Source: Stutzerimonas kunmingensis (GTDB taxonomy: Bacteria > Pseudomonadota > Gammaproteobacteria > Pseudomonadales > Pseudomonadaceae). From it: a stretch of 64,000 nt of DNA. Below the pieces are notes generated by a model. That model was given only the letters and a program-made list of their open reading frames with translations, was not told where the DNA came from and did not search any database. The position numbers and the translations under genes are program-made. This document shows positions 8,016 to 21,530 of this stretch, in pieces. Where the stretch lies: NCBI RefSeq assembly GCF_900114065.1, contig NZ_FORS01000007.1:1-64000 (forward strand), written 5' to 3'. The stretch's first letter is position 1, and each line of letters begins with the position of its first letter.

Positions 8016-10763
8016 CTAGTCGCCCTGAATCTTGCTCAGCAGGTCGCGCGCCAGCTGCACCGCTTCGCTGCGGTGGGTGATGTTGAGCTTCTGGTAGAGG
8101 CTGCGGATGTGCGTCTTGATGGTGGTGGGCGCGACGTTCAGGTGATCGGCGATCTGCTCGTTGGACTGCCCGGCGTGGATCAGGCTCAGCACCTGCCATT
8201 CGCGCCGGGTCAGCGGTGAGCGGCGGATCAGCTCCGGCACGTCGGGGCGATTGATGATGTCCTGGATCACCGCCTCGTCGAGGGTGATGCGGATGGCGCG
8301 GCTGAAGTCGCGCTGCTGCTGCGCCAGCTGGATCAGCCGCGTGGCGCGCTGGGCTTCCGGTTCGTCGAGGGTGCGCTCGTGCAGCAGGCACTTGAGCATG
8401 CCGATGATCGGCTTGCCGACCCGCAGGAAGCTGCCGACTGCGCCGCTGCCGCTGGCCAGGATCATGGCCCGTTGCAGGTGATCCAGCGCCTGCTGGCGTT
8501 CTTCACGCAGCCAGTGCAGCTGCGCCAGAAGGATGTGGTTGCGGTTGCGATCCATCACCAGGCCGTGGCGCTCGGCATCGGTCAGCAGCTGGCGCAGGAT
8601 CGGCAGCGCACTGTCCAGCTGCCCCAGCGCCACGTGAGCACGGGCATGGTTGCGCGCGTTGAGCTGGGAGAAGTGGTTGGCGCCGGCGCTGACCGGCGGC
8701 GCGCTGATCAGCCATTGGCGAATCGCCTCACGATCCTGGCTGGAATCCCAGTAGGCGAGCATCACCGCATGGGCATTGGCCAACCAGTCGATGTGGTAGC
8801 GGTCGTCGGCAAGCATCGTCTGCATCTGGCTGATGTAGTCGGCACAGGCGTTCTGCTGGCCGCGGGCGTAGGCGACGCCGGCCAGCAGTGCGTGGCTCTG
8901 CAGGCGCCAGCGCTGGTCGCCAAGCTCGTCGAGAATCTGGATGCCCTGCAGCGCGCACTGCTCGGCGGCATCCAGCTGGTGCCATTCCAGCAGCACCTGG
9001 CCGCGCACCCGGTAGATGAACTCGACGATCGGCGTGGCCTGCAGGTTCTGCTGTTCAATGTACTGGATGGCCCGTTCCTGCAGGGTGTAGGCCTTCTGCA
9101 GATGGCCCTGGGCGATGGCGATCTCCGACAGCTGGCCGAGGCTCCAGACCACCAGATGCGAGGCGTTGATCTCACGGGCGCGGCGTTCGGCTTCCTCGTA
9201 CTGCTTCTGCGCCTGCGGCAGTGCACCCTGGACGAAATGCACCTCGGCCAGCCCGGACATCGCCGCCACCCGCGAGGTGCGCATGATCAGCGGCTCGCAG
9301 GTCAGCGCCTCCTGGGCCAGGGCGATGGCGCGCTGCTCGTCGCCCTGGTTCATCGCCACCTGCGCGCGCACTGCGTTGAACTCGCAGACGATGCGCGCCC
9401 AGTCCTGCTCCGAGCAGCTGCGCTGCAGGGCCAGCTCGGCGGCCTTGAACCAGCGCTCGACGTGATCGAACTGGTAGGAGTTCTGTGACACCCAGGCCTG
9501 CAGGAGCGTGAGCAGCGGCGAGCCGGCGATCACCGGCTCCGGCAGGGTTTCCAGGCATTGCTGCAGCAACCCGAGACGCCCCTGACGATAGAAGGCACGC
9601 CCGTGGCGCTGCAGGATTTCCGCGACCTGCTGCGGGTCGCCAGCCTGCACCGCGTGCCGCGCGGCTTCCTCGGGCATGCCCTCGGCCAGCAACGCCTCGG
9701 CGGCGCGCAGATGCAACTGGTTGACCCGCTGCGGCTGGTGGGTGCGCAGCTCGCCCTGCAGGAACACGGCGAACAACGGGTGATAGCTGTACCAGCGACG
9801 CAGGCTGTCCAGCGGCTGGATGAACAGGCCGCCGCGTTCGAGCCGTTCGAGCATCTCGCGGCCGTGGCAGGCTTCGGTCAGGCGGTCGGCCAGCGCCGCA
9901 TCGAAGCGGTCGAGCAGGCAGGTCGCCTCGAGAAAACCGCGCAGGTCTTGCGGCAGGCCGTCGATCACCTGTTCGCGCATGTAGTCGCGGATATCCGGGT
10001 GGCCGAGCAGCAGGTTTTCCAGGAACAGGTCCATGCCACGGCTGGTCTGCACTTCCTGCAGCGCCAGCTGCAATGCGCAGGGCCAACCACCGATGCGGCG
10101 GTTGAGCCGCTCGACCTGCTCGCGGTTGATGCTCACCGGCACGCCCAACTCCAGCAAGGCCTGTACCTCATCGTCCTCGAAGGCCAGTTGGCGGGCATCG
10201 AGCAACAGCAGCTGATGCTTGACCCGCAGCTCGGCCACGCCCAGCTCCGGCAGCCGGCGGCTGCACACCAGCAGGGTCATCCAGCTCGGCATATGCCGCA
10301 GGAAGAAACGCAGCCCGGCGATCAGCTCACGCTCGTGCAGCACTTCAAATTCATCGAGCACGATCAGGATCGCCTCGTGCTCGCCCGGCAGTTCGGCCAG
10401 CAGTTGAGTGAACAGCGCATCCAGCGAGACCTGGCCCTGCTCGGCGAGTGCCGCGGATAGCGGGCAACCGGCATCGAGCTGGCGGTCCAGCGCCTGGGTC
10501 AGGTAGCGGCCGAACTGCAGCGCCAGGTTGTCGCTGGCATGCAGCTGCAGCCAGGCGACGCGGCCATCGAAGGCCCGCGCCCACTGCGCTGCCAGGGTGG
10601 TCTTGCCGAAGCCGCTGGCGGCGTGCAGCACCGCCAGGCGTACCTGCGGCAGGCGCAGCTGCCACTCGTCCAGTCGCGGGCGTTCGAGCAGGCCCGGCGG
10701 CAGCATGGGGATCGCCAGCTTGGTGGGGATCAGCGGCAGCAAGGCTGGCATTGAGGCATTCAT
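8016..10763 (-). CDS. malT: MalT-type LuxR-family ATP-dependent transcriptional activator
   Basis: A 915-residue STAND ATPase regulator. Walker A is ASGFGKTTLAAQW near residue 50, Walker B-like ILIVLDEFEVL near residue 130, then a winged-helix and a long TPR-like helical sensor (residues 350-800), ending in a LuxR HTH (SPLTRREWQVLSLI...NEQIADHLNVAPTTIKTHI). In E. coli MalT binds maltotriose and ATP and activates mal promoters. Here it is downstream of malG on the same strand and surrounded by mal genes, with MalT-box matches at several promoters. The start at 10763 (MNASMPALLPLIPTKL) has GGGAG seven bases before it. The IPTKLxIP motif is typical of the family's N-terminus. Confidence 0.87.
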   Translation of the reverse strand: MNASMPALLPLIPTKLAIPMLPPGLLERPRLDEWQLRLPQVRLAVLHAASGFGKTTLAAQWARAFDGRVAWLQLHASDNLALQFGRYLTQALDRQLDAGCPLSAALAEQGQVSLDALFTQLLAELPGEHEAILIVLDEFEVLHERELIAGLRFFLRHMPSWMTLLVCSRRLPELGVAELRVKHQLLLLDARQLAFEDDEVQALLELGVPVSINREQVERLNRRIGGWPCALQLALQEVQTSRGMDLFLENLLLGHPDIRDYMREQVIDGLPQDLRGFLEATCLLDRFDAALADRLTEACHGREMLERLERGGLFIQPLDSLRRWYSYHPLFAVFLQGELRTHQPQRVNQLHLRAAEALLAEGMPEEAARHAVQAGDPQQVAEILQRHGRAFYRQGRLGLLQQCLETLPEPVIAGSPLLTLLQAWVSQNSYQFDHVERWFKAAELALQRSCSEQDWARIVCEFNAVRAQVAMNQGDEQRAIALAQEALTCEPLIMRTSRVAAMSGLAEVHFVQGALPQAQKQYEEAERRAREINASHLVVWSLGQLSEIAIAQGHLQKAYTLQERAIQYIEQQNLQATPIVEFIYRVRGQVLLEWHQLDAAEQCALQGIQILDELGDQRWRLQSHALLAGVAYARGQQNACADYISQMQTMLADDRYHIDWLANAHAVMLAYWDSSQDREAIRQWLISAPPVSAGANHFSQLNARNHARAHVALGQLDSALPILRQLLTDAERHGLVMDRNRNHILLAQLHWLREERQQALDHLQRAMILASGSGAVGSFLRVGKPIIGMLKCLLHERTLDEPEAQRATRLIQLAQQQRDFSRAIRITLDEAVIQDIINRPDVPELIRRSPLTRREWQVLSLIHAGQSNEQIADHLNVAPTTIKTHIRSLYQKLNITHRSEAVQLARDLLSKIQGD

Positions 10764-10862
10764 GGACGGCTCCCTGTTCTCGTTATTGTTCTCGTCGTGG
10801 CCTGGCGCACCGGCTCGCATGGCGTCCGCTCCCCGGTCTGGCGCCCTGTTTCGCTACATCCT

Positions 10863-11753
10863 TCAGCCCTTCACGCCGCCCGCGGTAAGACCGCCAACGA
10901 TCCACTTCTGGCAGTAGAGGAACACCGCGGTGATGGGTATCCCGGAAAGCACCGCCGCCGCGGCGAAATCACCCCACAGGTAGTTTTGCGGGTACAGGTA
11001 CTGCTGGGCACCCACCGACAGAGTGAGTTTGTCCACGTCCATCAGCAGCACCGAGGCGATCGGGTACTCGGTGACGCTGGTGATGAAGGCGAGGATGAAC
11101 ACCACCGCCAGGATCGGTACGCTCATCGGCAGCAGGATATGGAAGAACGCCTGCCAGGTGGTCGCGCCATCGACGATGGCGGCCTCCTCCAGCGAGGCAT
11201 CGATGCTCTCGAAATAGCCCTTGATGGTCCAGATGTGCAGTGCCATGCCGCCCAGCGAGGCGACGATCACCGCGCCGTGGCTGTTCACCCCGAGCCAGCT
11301 GACGTGCTGGCCGAGCTGGTCGAACAGCGCGTAGATGGCCACCAGCGAGAGCACCGGCGGGAACATCTGGAAGATCAGCATGCTCTTCAGGATCGGCGCC
11401 TTGCCGCCGAAACGCATGCGCGCGAAAGCGTAGGCGCTGGTGGTCGACAGGAGCAGGATCAGCACCGAGCTGGCCAGGGCGATTTTTACCGAATTCCACA
11501 GCCACAACAGCACCGGGAATGGCGGCTGGGTGACGCTGCCGTCGTCATGGGTGTAGGGGATGCCGAGAGCCAGCGACCAGTGCTCCAGGGTCGGATTGTC
11601 CGGAAACAGGCTGCCGGTGGCGAAGTTGCCTTCGCGGAAGGAAATCGAGATCACCATCAGCAGCGGAAAGAGGATCACCGCCACGAACGCCAGCAGCGCC
11701 GCGTGGGTTGCCCACAGCCGGTAACGGGCGGATCTGGGTTGCACCATGGCCAT
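10863..11753 (-). CDS. malG: Maltose/maltodextrin ABC transporter permease MalG
   Basis: A 296-residue inner-membrane permease with six predicted helices. The EAA loop ([21 protein letters not shown], residues ~190-210) that docks into MalK is intact. It ends ...[17 protein letters not shown], the conserved MalG C-terminus whose tail reaches into the MalK dimer. With MalF it forms the channel for maltodextrins delivered by MalE. The gene follows malF after ten bases and precedes malT by about 100 bases, so it is inside the malEFG operon. Confidence 0.92.
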   Translation of the reverse strand: MAMVQPRSARYRLWATHAALLAFVAVILFPLLMVISISFREGNFATGSLFPDNPTLEHWSLALGIPYTHDDGSVTQPPFPVLLWLWNSVKIALASSVLILLLSTTSAYAFARMRFGGKAPILKSMLIFQMFPPVLSLVAIYALFDQLGQHVSWLGVNSHGAVIVASLGGMALHIWTIKGYFESIDASLEEAAIVDGATTWQAFFHILLPMSVPILAVVFILAFITSVTEYPIASVLLMDVDKLTLSVGAQQYLYPQNYLWGDFAAAAVLSGIPITAVFLYCQKWIVGGLTAGGVKG

Positions 11754-11763
11754 GTGGGTCTCC

Positions 11764-13329
11764 TTATACCTTCACTTTCGAGAGTTTGAGGTTGAGCAGC
11801 GCCATGGCGCCCACCAGCAGGAAGATCATCGTGGCAATCGCCGCGGCCAGGGCAAAGTCCTGCCCGGAATCCTGGAAGGCGATGCGGTAGGTGTAGCTCA
11901 CCAGCAGGTCCGTGGTGCCGGCCGGCGTGGTCGCACCGATGATGTCGGGGCCACCGCGGGTCAACAGGGTGATGAGCACGAAGTTGTTGAAGTTGAAGGC
12001 GAAGCTTGCGATCAGCAGCGGCATCAGCGGCTTGATCAGCTGCGGCAGGGTGATGCGCAGCAGGTTGTCCAGCGGACTGGCGCCGTCGATGGCCGAAGCC
12101 TCGTACTGATCCCGCGGGATGGCCTGCAGGAGACCCATGCACAGCAACAGCATGTAGGGGTAGCCGAGCCAGGTATTGACGATGAGGATCATCGTTCGCG
12201 CCAGGGCCGGGTCGCTGAACCAGTCCGGGCGAATGCCGAACAGACTGTCGAGCAGCAGGTTGATCTCGCCGAAGTTCTGGTTGAACAGGCCGCGGAACAC
12301 CAGAATGGAAATGAATGCCGGCACCGCATACGGCAGGATCAGCATCAGCCGGTAGAACGCCTTGCCGCGCACCAGCTCCCATTGCAGCAGGCTGGCCAGC
12401 ACCAGACCGACCGCGAGGGTGAAGACCACCGTGAGGCCGGCGAAGGCGAAGGTCCAGGCGAAGATCTGCATGAAAGGTTCGCGGATGCTCGGTTCGGTCA
12501 GCACCCGGGAAAAGTTGGCGAAGCCGGTGAACACGGTAAAGCCCGGTGGCACCGCCTTGCCCGTCTCGTCGACATAGAAGCCGCGCTCCATATCGGCGGT
12601 CAACCGCGCGCCGCTGCGGGTGTCGACCAGTACGCCGGGGCCATCCTGACGATAGACGGGTTGCACGGCGGCGACTTCACGCAATCCATACAGGCGCAGC
12701 AGGCTGCCATCCGGCACCTGCATCACCCATTGCTCCAGGGCCTTGCGCCGCTGAATCACCTCGCGCAACGCCAGCGCATCGCCCAGCCCCTCGACGCTTT
12801 CGGCCGGCTGCAGGAGCAGCGGTGATTCGGCGTCAGGCTCGCCGGTCAACGGCGGGCTGACGAACACGCCCTGCTCGCCCTTGTCGATGCGCAGGCGCTC
12901 GCCCTCCGGGCTCGGGTGCAGACTGAAGCGGAAGCGCTCGCCGGCGAGGTAGGTCTGGCTCAGGTGATACTGCTCGACCTGGGCCTGACTCAGCAGATTG
13001 GTGCCACTGTAGTTGGTGAAGCCAATGCCCACCGTATAGAGCAGTGGAAAGATCACGAAAACCAGCATGCCCGCCACCGACGGGAAGATGTAGCGCTGCG
13101 CGTACATGCGCCGGTTGATGAACAGATAGCTGGCGATGCCGGTGACCACCAGCCCGAGCAGAGCGAAGGCCATCTGCTTCTGGACGTAGAGCGCGACCAC
13201 CAGATACAGCGCGAACGCGTTGAAGGCCAGCCAAAGCAGCCAGCGCAGGCCAGTGGTCAGGGAGCGGGGCAGGCCCCGGGGAGTCGAACGGGTCATGGCA
13301 GGGCTGGGCAACTCGGCACGGGCATTCAC
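11764..13329 (-). CDS. malF: Maltose/maltodextrin ABC transporter permease MalF
   Basis: About 521 residues, collinear with E. coli MalF (514). The first helices ([20 protein letters not shown]) are followed by the large periplasmic P2 loop after [11 protein letters not shown]. Then comes the permease core with [20 protein letters not shown], the EAA motif ([21 protein letters not shown]) and [19 protein letters not shown]. It forms the MalFGK2 importer with MalG and MalK. The start is uncertain: GTG at 13329 has AAAGG upstream at a long spacing, while ATG at 13296 (MTRSTPRG) fits the E. coli length equally well. Confidence 0.92.
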   Translation of the reverse strand: MNARAELPSPAMTRSTPRGLPRSLTTGLRWLLWLAFNAFALYLVVALYVQKQMAFALLGLVVTGIASYLFINRRMYAQRYIFPSVAGMLVFVIFPLLYTVGIGFTNYSGTNLLSQAQVEQYHLSQTYLAGERFRFSLHPSPEGERLRIDKGEQGVFVSPPLTGEPDAESPLLLQPAESVEGLGDALALREVIQRRKALEQWVMQVPDGSLLRLYGLREVAAVQPVYRQDGPGVLVDTRSGARLTADMERGFYVDETGKAVPPGFTVFTGFANFSRVLTEPSIREPFMQIFAWTFAFAGLTVVFTLAVGLVLASLLQWELVRGKAFYRLMLILPYAVPAFISILVFRGLFNQNFGEINLLLDSLFGIRPDWFSDPALARTMILIVNTWLGYPYMLLLCMGLLQAIPRDQYEASAIDGASPLDNLLRITLPQLIKPLMPLLIASFAFNFNNFVLITLLTRGGPDIIGATTPAGTTDLLVSYTYRIAFQDSGQDFALAAAIATMIFLLVGAMALLNLKLSKVKV

Positions 13330-13396
13330 GGGAGAAGAACCTTTATGAACGGAGCTTAGTCTGCCGGCGCGCCTGTGCAGGCGGCCGGCGAGCGGT

Positions 13397-14584
<1,188 letters not shown>

Positions 14585-14684
14585 GCTTCGCTTTCCTCGT
14601 GGCTTCTTATTAGTTGTTCCACCTGCTGCCGGCCTGAGGCTCTGGCAGTCGTTCCATCCTCGGCGCGTCCTGTGCCATGTGCAT

Positions 14685-14707
14685 CCTCCTCCCCGAGGGG
14701 GCGGAGG
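14685..14707. promoter_or_regulatory. MalT-box cluster between malE and malS
   Basis: Bases 14685-14694 read GGGGAGGAGG on the minus strand, an exact match to the MalT consensus pointing to malE. The overlapping GGAGGATG adds a second core (GGAGGA). On the plus strand 14698-14707 (GGGGCGGAGG) matches 8 of 10 positions, pointing to malS. Clustered direct and inverted boxes between divergent mal operons are typical of MalT control. Confidence 0.55.
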
Positions 14708-14837
14708 GCGTAGAAGCGGGGCGTAGATCAGCCGTCGCAACGGCACAAAATACGCCATCAGCCTGGGGTTTACGCCTATACCCGGCTGCCAACGCGCGGT
14801 CAAATGTAGCGAAAAAGCATAATGGAGCCACATTTTG

Positions 14838-16907
14838 ATGCGCGCCCACCGGTTATCCGCCCTGCCGCTACTGTTCGGCCTCGCCCTGCCCTTGTCCGGC
14901 CTCGCCGCTCCCGAGCTGAGCGTTCGCCTGAACGACCAGCCGCTGTCACCGAGCTGGAACGCCCTGGCAGCCGATCGCTACGACACACTGCTGGAACTCG
15001 AACCCGGTCGGCTGCACCTGGTGATGCCGCAAGCAGGCGTCGAAAACACCGCGCTTGCGCCGTTCCGTCGTCAGCCGCTTGGCAAAGACAGCGCCTACCG
15101 CTACGAAGTGCCCGAGGCCGGACGCTATCGCTTGATCGTCGAGACCGGCGCCTCAGCGGCGCTGCGTCTGCTGCCGATCAAGGCCGCCGAGCCGAAGACG
15201 GCTGTGCCGGTCTGCCAGGCCTGGGATGGCAGACCGGTAAACGTGTCGGTTGGCGACGTGTTCCGCGATGGCCAGACCCTGCGCGATGCGCTATCCGGCG
15301 CCATGGCGGACGTGCGCGACGGCCAGGTGACATTGCAACCCGCCGCCGGCAGCGACGGCCTCCTGCTGCTCGAAGCCGCCGAGCCGGCCAAACCGGCACC
15401 GCGCGACTGGCGCAACGCGATCGTCTATTTCGTGCTCACCGACCGCTTCGCCAATGGCGATCCAGGCAACGACCGCAGCTATGGCCGCGAGCCGGACGGT
15501 CTCGATGAAATCGGCACCTTCCACGGTGGGGATCTCAAGGGGCTGACCGAACGGCTCGACCATATCGCCAGCCTCGGCGTCGATGCGCTGTGGATCAGCG
15601 CGCCCTACGAGCAGATCCACGGCTGGGTCGGCGGCGGCGATGGCGGCGACTTCCGCCACTACGGCTACCACGGCTACTACGCCCTGGATTTCACCCAGCT
15701 CGACGCCAACATGGGCAGCGAGGACGACCTGCGCGCCCTCATCAGCGCGGCCCATGCCCGCGGCATTCGCGTGCTGTTCGATGTGGTGCTGAACCACCCC
15801 GGCTACTCGACCCTGCAGGACATGCAGCAGATGGGCTTCGGCGCCCTGCGCGACGGCATGGCCGAGTACCTGCCCGAGCAATGGAGCACCTGGCAGCCGG
15901 AAGCCCACGAAAATCTGCACGCCTACCACAACCTGGTGGACTACGAGCATCCGAGCTGGGCCGCCTGGTGGGGCCGCGACTGGGTGCGGGCCGGCATCGC
16001 CGATTACGACACACCGCCCAGCAGCACAGTCGATCCCCTCAAGGGCTCGCTGGCCTTTCTGCCGGATTTCCGCACCGAGTCCGAGGCGGTCGTCGCGCTG
16101 CCCGAGTTTCTCGCGCGCAAGGCGCAGACCCGTGCCGAGCCGCGCGAGGGCTATCGCGTGCGCGACTACCTGATCGAATGGCTGACACTCTGGGTCCGCG
16201 AATACGGTGTTGATGGTTTCCGTGCCGACACCGTCAAGCATGTCGAGCCATCGACCTGGGCCGAATTGCGCGCCGCTGCCGAGCGCGCCCGCGCCGACTG
16301 GGCCCGCGCCAACCCGGACGATCCCATGGCCGACGAGCCGTTCTGGATGGTCGGCGAAGTGTTCGGTCATGGCCCCGTGGCCAGCGACTATCTGGATCAG
16401 GGTTTTGACGCGCTGATCAACTTCAACTTTCAGGAGCAGGCCGTGGCCGCCAGCGATTGCCTCGCGGCCGCCGAACCCAGCTACGCCGACTATGCCCGGC
16501 GCCTGGCCGAGACGCCGAGGCACAACCTGCTGAGCTACGCCTCGTCCCATGACACGGCGCTGTTCAATCAGCTGGCCAAGGGCGACCTGACCCGCCAGCG
16601 CGGCCTCGCCGCCGCCCTGCTGCTGGCGCCCGGCGCGGTGCAGGTCTACTACGGTGACGAAAGCGCCCGCGCCTTCGGGCCCACAGGTTCGGACCCCTTC
16701 CAGGGCACGCGCAGCCCGATGAACTGGGACGAGCACGAGCGCCCCGAAGTTGCCGCACTGATCGAGCACTGGCAGCGAATCGGCCGGTTCCGTGCGCGCC
16801 ATCCGGCGATCGGCGCGGGTGAACATCGACTGCTTTCGCCCGGCCAGCCTTATGCCTTCGCCCGCGTACTGGGCGAGGACAAGGTCATCGTGGTGCAGGC
16901 CCGATGA
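14838..16907 (+). CDS. malS: Periplasmic alpha-amylase, MalS-like (GH13)
   Basis: A 689-residue alpha-amylase with a Sec signal ([24 protein letters not shown]), about the size of E. coli MalS (676). An N-terminal beta-rich domain (residues 25-190) precedes the catalytic barrel, which starts [22 protein letters not shown]. The four GH13 regions are present: [18 protein letters not shown] (Asp 464, nucleophile); MVGEVFGHG (Glu 507); SSHDT (Asp 572). It should shorten maltodextrins in the periplasm before uptake. ATG at 14838 is used (GGAG ten bases before); a TTG three bases earlier is possible. Its stop overlaps the next start as ATGA. It is divergent from malE. Confidence 0.87.
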   Translation: MRAHRLSALPLLFGLALPLSGLAAPELSVRLNDQPLSPSWNALAADRYDTLLELEPGRLHLVMPQAGVENTALAPFRRQPLGKDSAYRYEVPEAGRYRLIVETGASAALRLLPIKAAEPKTAVPVCQAWDGRPVNVSVGDVFRDGQTLRDALSGAMADVRDGQVTLQPAAGSDGLLLLEAAEPAKPAPRDWRNAIVYFVLTDRFANGDPGNDRSYGREPDGLDEIGTFHGGDLKGLTERLDHIASLGVDALWISAPYEQIHGWVGGGDGGDFRHYGYHGYYALDFTQLDANMGSEDDLRALISAAHARGIRVLFDVVLNHPGYSTLQDMQQMGFGALRDGMAEYLPEQWSTWQPEAHENLHAYHNLVDYEHPSWAAWWGRDWVRAGIADYDTPPSSTVDPLKGSLAFLPDFRTESEAVVALPEFLARKAQTRAEPREGYRVRDYLIEWLTLWVREYGVDGFRADTVKHVEPSTWAELRAAAERARADWARANPDDPMADEPFWMVGEVFGHGPVASDYLDQGFDALINFNFQEQAVAASDCLAAAEPSYADYARRLAETPRHNLLSYASSHDTALFNQLAKGDLTRQRGLAAALLLAPGAVQVYYGDESARAFGPTGSDPFQGTRSPMNWDEHERPEVAALIEHWQRIGRFRARHPAIGAGEHRLLSPGQPYAFARVLGEDKVIVVQAR

Positions 16908-18016
16908 GTGCCGCCTCGCTGACCGCAGCGGCGCGGCGTCAGGCCCAGCTGGCCTTTCTCGCCAGCGGCACCGAGTTTCGCCTGGGCCGCGCCGAGGATT
17001 GCCCGTTGCCGCCGGAACAGCTGGCGGCGGTGCGCGGCGACGAGCCCTGGGTGCGTGCCTGCCTCGACGACGGTCTGACTGCGCGCGTCTACCGCGTGGA
17101 GCTGGCCGGCCACGACTGGGCGCTGAAGGTCGCCCGGCGGCCCTGTCGTGTGCAGAACCCCGATGGCCAGACGAGCTTTCTCAACGAGCTGCAGCGCCGC
17201 CGCGACCTTGCCCGGCTGATGCGCACGCCGGAGCAGGCCGAACGCCTGGCCGGCATCGTGCCGACGCAGTACGCCTCGCTGCAGCAGGGCATCGTGTTGT
17301 CGCCCTGGGTCGAGGGCGAGCGCATCGAGCGCTGGGACGAGCGCCAGCTCGTCGAGCTGTTCGACCTGCTGATCGTCTTGGTGCTGGCTGGCCTGTTCGA
17401 GTGGGATCTGGCGCCGGGCAACACTCTGGACGATGGCCGCATCCGCCTGTTCGATTTCGGCTACCTCTACCCCTTCGACCCGCTGCGTCAGTACAACAGC
17501 GACGGCCTGGCCTCGCCTGGCTTTCATCCCGCCGAACGTTTCGAGACACGGCAGATGTTTGCCTGCCTGCTGCGTATGGAGCAGCAAAGCGAGACATGGG
17601 CACTGGCCGATTTCGAGCTGGAGAAACGCATCGCGCTGGATGCCTACCAGCGGTTGCATCGAGAGCTGACTGGCCGCGGCGCAAGCGAAACGGTATTGGA
17701 CTGGCTGAGCGGCCTGATGCGTCGCTGGCGCAACGCGCTGGCTGGCGATCTGGGCGGGCTGTACCTGCAGGAAGCCTGGCGCTCGCACTGGCTGGACGTG
17801 AAGGACGACCTCAGCGGACAGAGCTGCACGCCACTGACCCTGCAGCGCCTGGCCTGGCTCCGGGATAAAGCCACCACCCAACATGCCGAGCTGCTCGCCA
17901 GCGGTGCGCTGGGCAACGAACGAAACCCCGGCCGCGATGCCCTTCTCGATGAGCTGCGCCAGGCCGAAGCCCTGGCGATTCGCTGGCAGCTGGGCGATAC
18001 GCAGAATGCTGGATAG
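16904..18016 (+). CDS. Protein-kinase-fold phosphotransferase of unknown substrate, coupled to malS
   Basis: A 370-residue soluble protein with no signal peptide. Residues 50-200 have a complete kinase-like core: ALKVARRP with the ATP-site Lys 75, a glutamate in SFLNELQRR, the catalytic loop EWDLAPGNTL (Asp 168, Asn 173, spaced as in HxDxxxxN) and the metal-binding IRLFDFGY (Asp 184). The usual His/Tyr before the catalytic Asp is Glu-Trp. Family candidates are Hanks-type or LPS-kinase/APH-like enzymes; I do not recognise a named member. Its ATG overlaps the malS stop (ATGA), implying translational coupling and co-expression with maltodextrin genes. A sugar or protein kinase serving maltodextrin metabolism is inference only. 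Confidence 0.65.
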   Translation: MSAASLTAAARRQAQLAFLASGTEFRLGRAEDCPLPPEQLAAVRGDEPWVRACLDDGLTARVYRVELAGHDWALKVARRPCRVQNPDGQTSFLNELQRRRDLARLMRTPEQAERLAGIVPTQYASLQQGIVLSPWVEGERIERWDERQLVELFDLLIVLVLAGLFEWDLAPGNTLDDGRIRLFDFGYLYPFDPLRQYNSDGLASPGFHPAERFETRQMFACLLRMEQQSETWALADFELEKRIALDAYQRLHRELTGRGASETVLDWLSGLMRRWRNALAGDLGGLYLQEAWRSHWLDVKDDLSGQSCTPLTLQRLAWLRDKATTQHAELLASGALGNERNPGRDALLDELRQAEALAIRWQLGDTQNAG

Positions 18017-18047
18017 TCTTGAGTGGCGCGGGCCTGGCCGAAGCGCT

Positions 18048-18075
18048 GCTTGGGTGGGCTGAAGCCCACCCAAGC
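18048..18075 (+). terminator. Hairpin after the malS-kinase operon
   Basis: An inverted repeat (GCTTGGGTGGGCT, loop GA, AGCCCACCCAAGC) lies 32 bases after the kinase-like stop codon. No T-run follows, so it may be an RNA-stabilising stem or weak terminator rather than a full intrinsic one. Confidence 0.6.
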
Positions 18076-18128
18076 TGGAGCGGCCGGCCCGGCGCATTGA
18101 TCTCGACTGAACCACCGTAACGAGGTCA

Positions 18129-18161
18129 ACAAAAAGACCCGCCTCACATCGGCGAGGCGGG
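18129..18161 (-). terminator. Rho-independent terminator of amyP
   Basis: On the minus strand an eight-pair stem (CCCGCCTC / GAGGCGGG) is followed by TCTTTTTG. It begins about 20 bases after the amyP stop codon. Confidence 0.85.
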
Positions 18162-18180
18162 CCGTCGCTACCGTTTGAGA

Positions 18181-19836
18181 CTAAAACCGCCCGGCCGTAG
18201 TGGCACCTTCACTGGGCGTCACGCTGTTGTTGACCCCGCCCTGCCATTGCCGCACCAGCGTTGCGTTGGCCTCATTGCGGATCAGGCATTTCCATTCCAC
18301 ATCCTGGCCGGCAGGCAGGGAGATGCTGCCCTTCCAGGTCGGGTAGGCGCTGGTATCGGTCAGGCGCACCGCGGAGGCTGGGCTCCAGTTGCCGAGCTGG
18401 CTGACGTTGCCCACCGCGTAGACGCTGTCGCCGGGCTGCGTCATGCCGTTGTCGCAGCGGAAATTCACACTGACCAGTCCACCCTCGCCACCGTCATCCC
18501 CGCCGCCATCGCCCGTGCCGCTGCGCCAGACGCGCACCTGGCCGTTGCTGGCGTTGACCGCCTCGCTGAAGCTGCCGCTGGCAACCTGCCCGGGACTGGC
18601 CAGATCGGAGTTGAGCGCCACCACCAGGGTCTGCTGGCTGCCGCTCACGGTGGCGACCAGGCCGCTGTAGCCGCTGTGGAAGCTGATCGCCGAATCGGCA
18701 CGCACGCCGGCGGCGCGACGCACCTGAATCAGCTGGCGGATGAAGTCGCCGTAGCCCCAATCGTACATGTGCGACCAGTACACCACCGGCGTGCCGGGGC
18801 TGGTCAGAATGTAGGCGTAGGCCTGGCGGATCAGCCCGTCCTGCAGCGCCCAGTGGTGCTGACCGCCGTTCTGCCCGGGCGAGTAGCCGGTGTCATGGTT
18901 GTCGACAAAGGTCACCGCCACCTCGCGCCAGCGCGGGTCCGGGTTGCCGTTCAGGCCGTTCTTCCAGTCGGCGACCGAGCCGTTCTGCATGCGCTCCTTG
19001 AGGGCGAAGTCGAACACCGGGCATTTGGCCCGGTCGGACCAGTCCTTGATGATCTGCTGCCAGCTGGCGGTATTGCGCCAGTCCCAGCTCGGGTATTCGG
19101 AGGGGCCTTTCCACAGTTCGCCGACGCAGAAGCTGTTGTCGGCGCTTTCCGTCATCCAGCTGTCGAGCCGCTCCGGCGCGTAGCCGCGGACGAAGTCGAA
19201 GCGGAAACCGCCGGCACCGTACCCGCTGCGCAGGTTGGCGAATTCGTCGCGGAACATGCCATAGACCTGCGGATGGCTGGTATTGAGGTCCGCATCGCCG
19301 CCGATGAAACGATCACCGTCGTCGCAGTCGTTGGGGTAGTTGCCCGGGTCGGCGCAGTCGTTGCGCCAGAAGCCCTGGCCGGCCGGGAGGTTGACTTCCT
19401 TGTCCGGGTAGCCGCGGTTCATGTGGTTGGGCACCACGTCGTAGAGCACCTTCACCCCGGCACCGCCAAGCGCGCCGGCGGCCTGGCGCAGCTGGGCGTC
19501 GCTGCCGTAGCGGCCGTTCTTGTTGAAGTCGTGCCAGAAATAGCCCTCACCGCCGCCGGACTTGCTACCGTCGCTCCAGCTGGAGAAGTCACGCCAGGGC
19601 ACCGGCATCCAGATTGCCGAGAAGCCGTCGGCGGCGATGGTCGAGGCCTGCTGACGGAGGATGTTGTACCAGTCGTTGGGCGCTTCGCGGACGACGTTCC
19701 AATGAAAGCCCTGGAGGATGATTTCGTCGCCGCCGTGGTAGCGCACGGCATTGGGGCTCTTGCCGGCCTGATCGGCCATGGACGGCAGCGGCAGCAGGAT
19801 CGCCGCCAATACGGCGGCACGCAGGATATGGCTCAT
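18181..19836 (-). CDS. amyP: Secreted glucan 1,4-alpha-maltotetraohydrolase (G4-forming amylase)
   Basis: A 551-residue exo-amylase that releases maltotetraose from starch ends (EC 3.2.1.60). The signal peptide is MSHILRAAVLAAILLPLPSMA. The mature DQAGKSPNAVRYHGGDEIIL and ILQGFHWNVVREAPNDWYN closely match remembered P. stutzeri AmyP. Catalytic regions: GGFRFDFVRGY (nucleophile Asp), FCVGELWKG (acid/base Glu), FVDNHDTGY (Asp). A Gly/Asp-rich linker (GTGDGGGDDGGEGG) leads to a C-terminal CBM20 starch-binding domain (NFRCDNGMTQPGDSVYAVGN..LGNWSP). It is followed by its own terminator and is divergent from lamB. It supplies substrate for LamB/MalE. Confidence 0.95.
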   Translation of the reverse strand: MSHILRAAVLAAILLPLPSMADQAGKSPNAVRYHGGDEIILQGFHWNVVREAPNDWYNILRQQASTIAADGFSAIWMPVPWRDFSSWSDGSKSGGGEGYFWHDFNKNGRYGSDAQLRQAAGALGGAGVKVLYDVVPNHMNRGYPDKEVNLPAGQGFWRNDCADPGNYPNDCDDGDRFIGGDADLNTSHPQVYGMFRDEFANLRSGYGAGGFRFDFVRGYAPERLDSWMTESADNSFCVGELWKGPSEYPSWDWRNTASWQQIIKDWSDRAKCPVFDFALKERMQNGSVADWKNGLNGNPDPRWREVAVTFVDNHDTGYSPGQNGGQHHWALQDGLIRQAYAYILTSPGTPVVYWSHMYDWGYGDFIRQLIQVRRAAGVRADSAISFHSGYSGLVATVSGSQQTLVVALNSDLASPGQVASGSFSEAVNASNGQVRVWRSGTGDGGGDDGGEGGLVSVNFRCDNGMTQPGDSVYAVGNVSQLGNWSPASAVRLTDTSAYPTWKGSISLPAGQDVEWKCLIRNEANATLVRQWQGGVNNSVTPSEGATTAGRF

Positions 19837-21516
<1,680 letters not shown>

Positions 21517-21530
21517 GCCGCAACGTTTAA

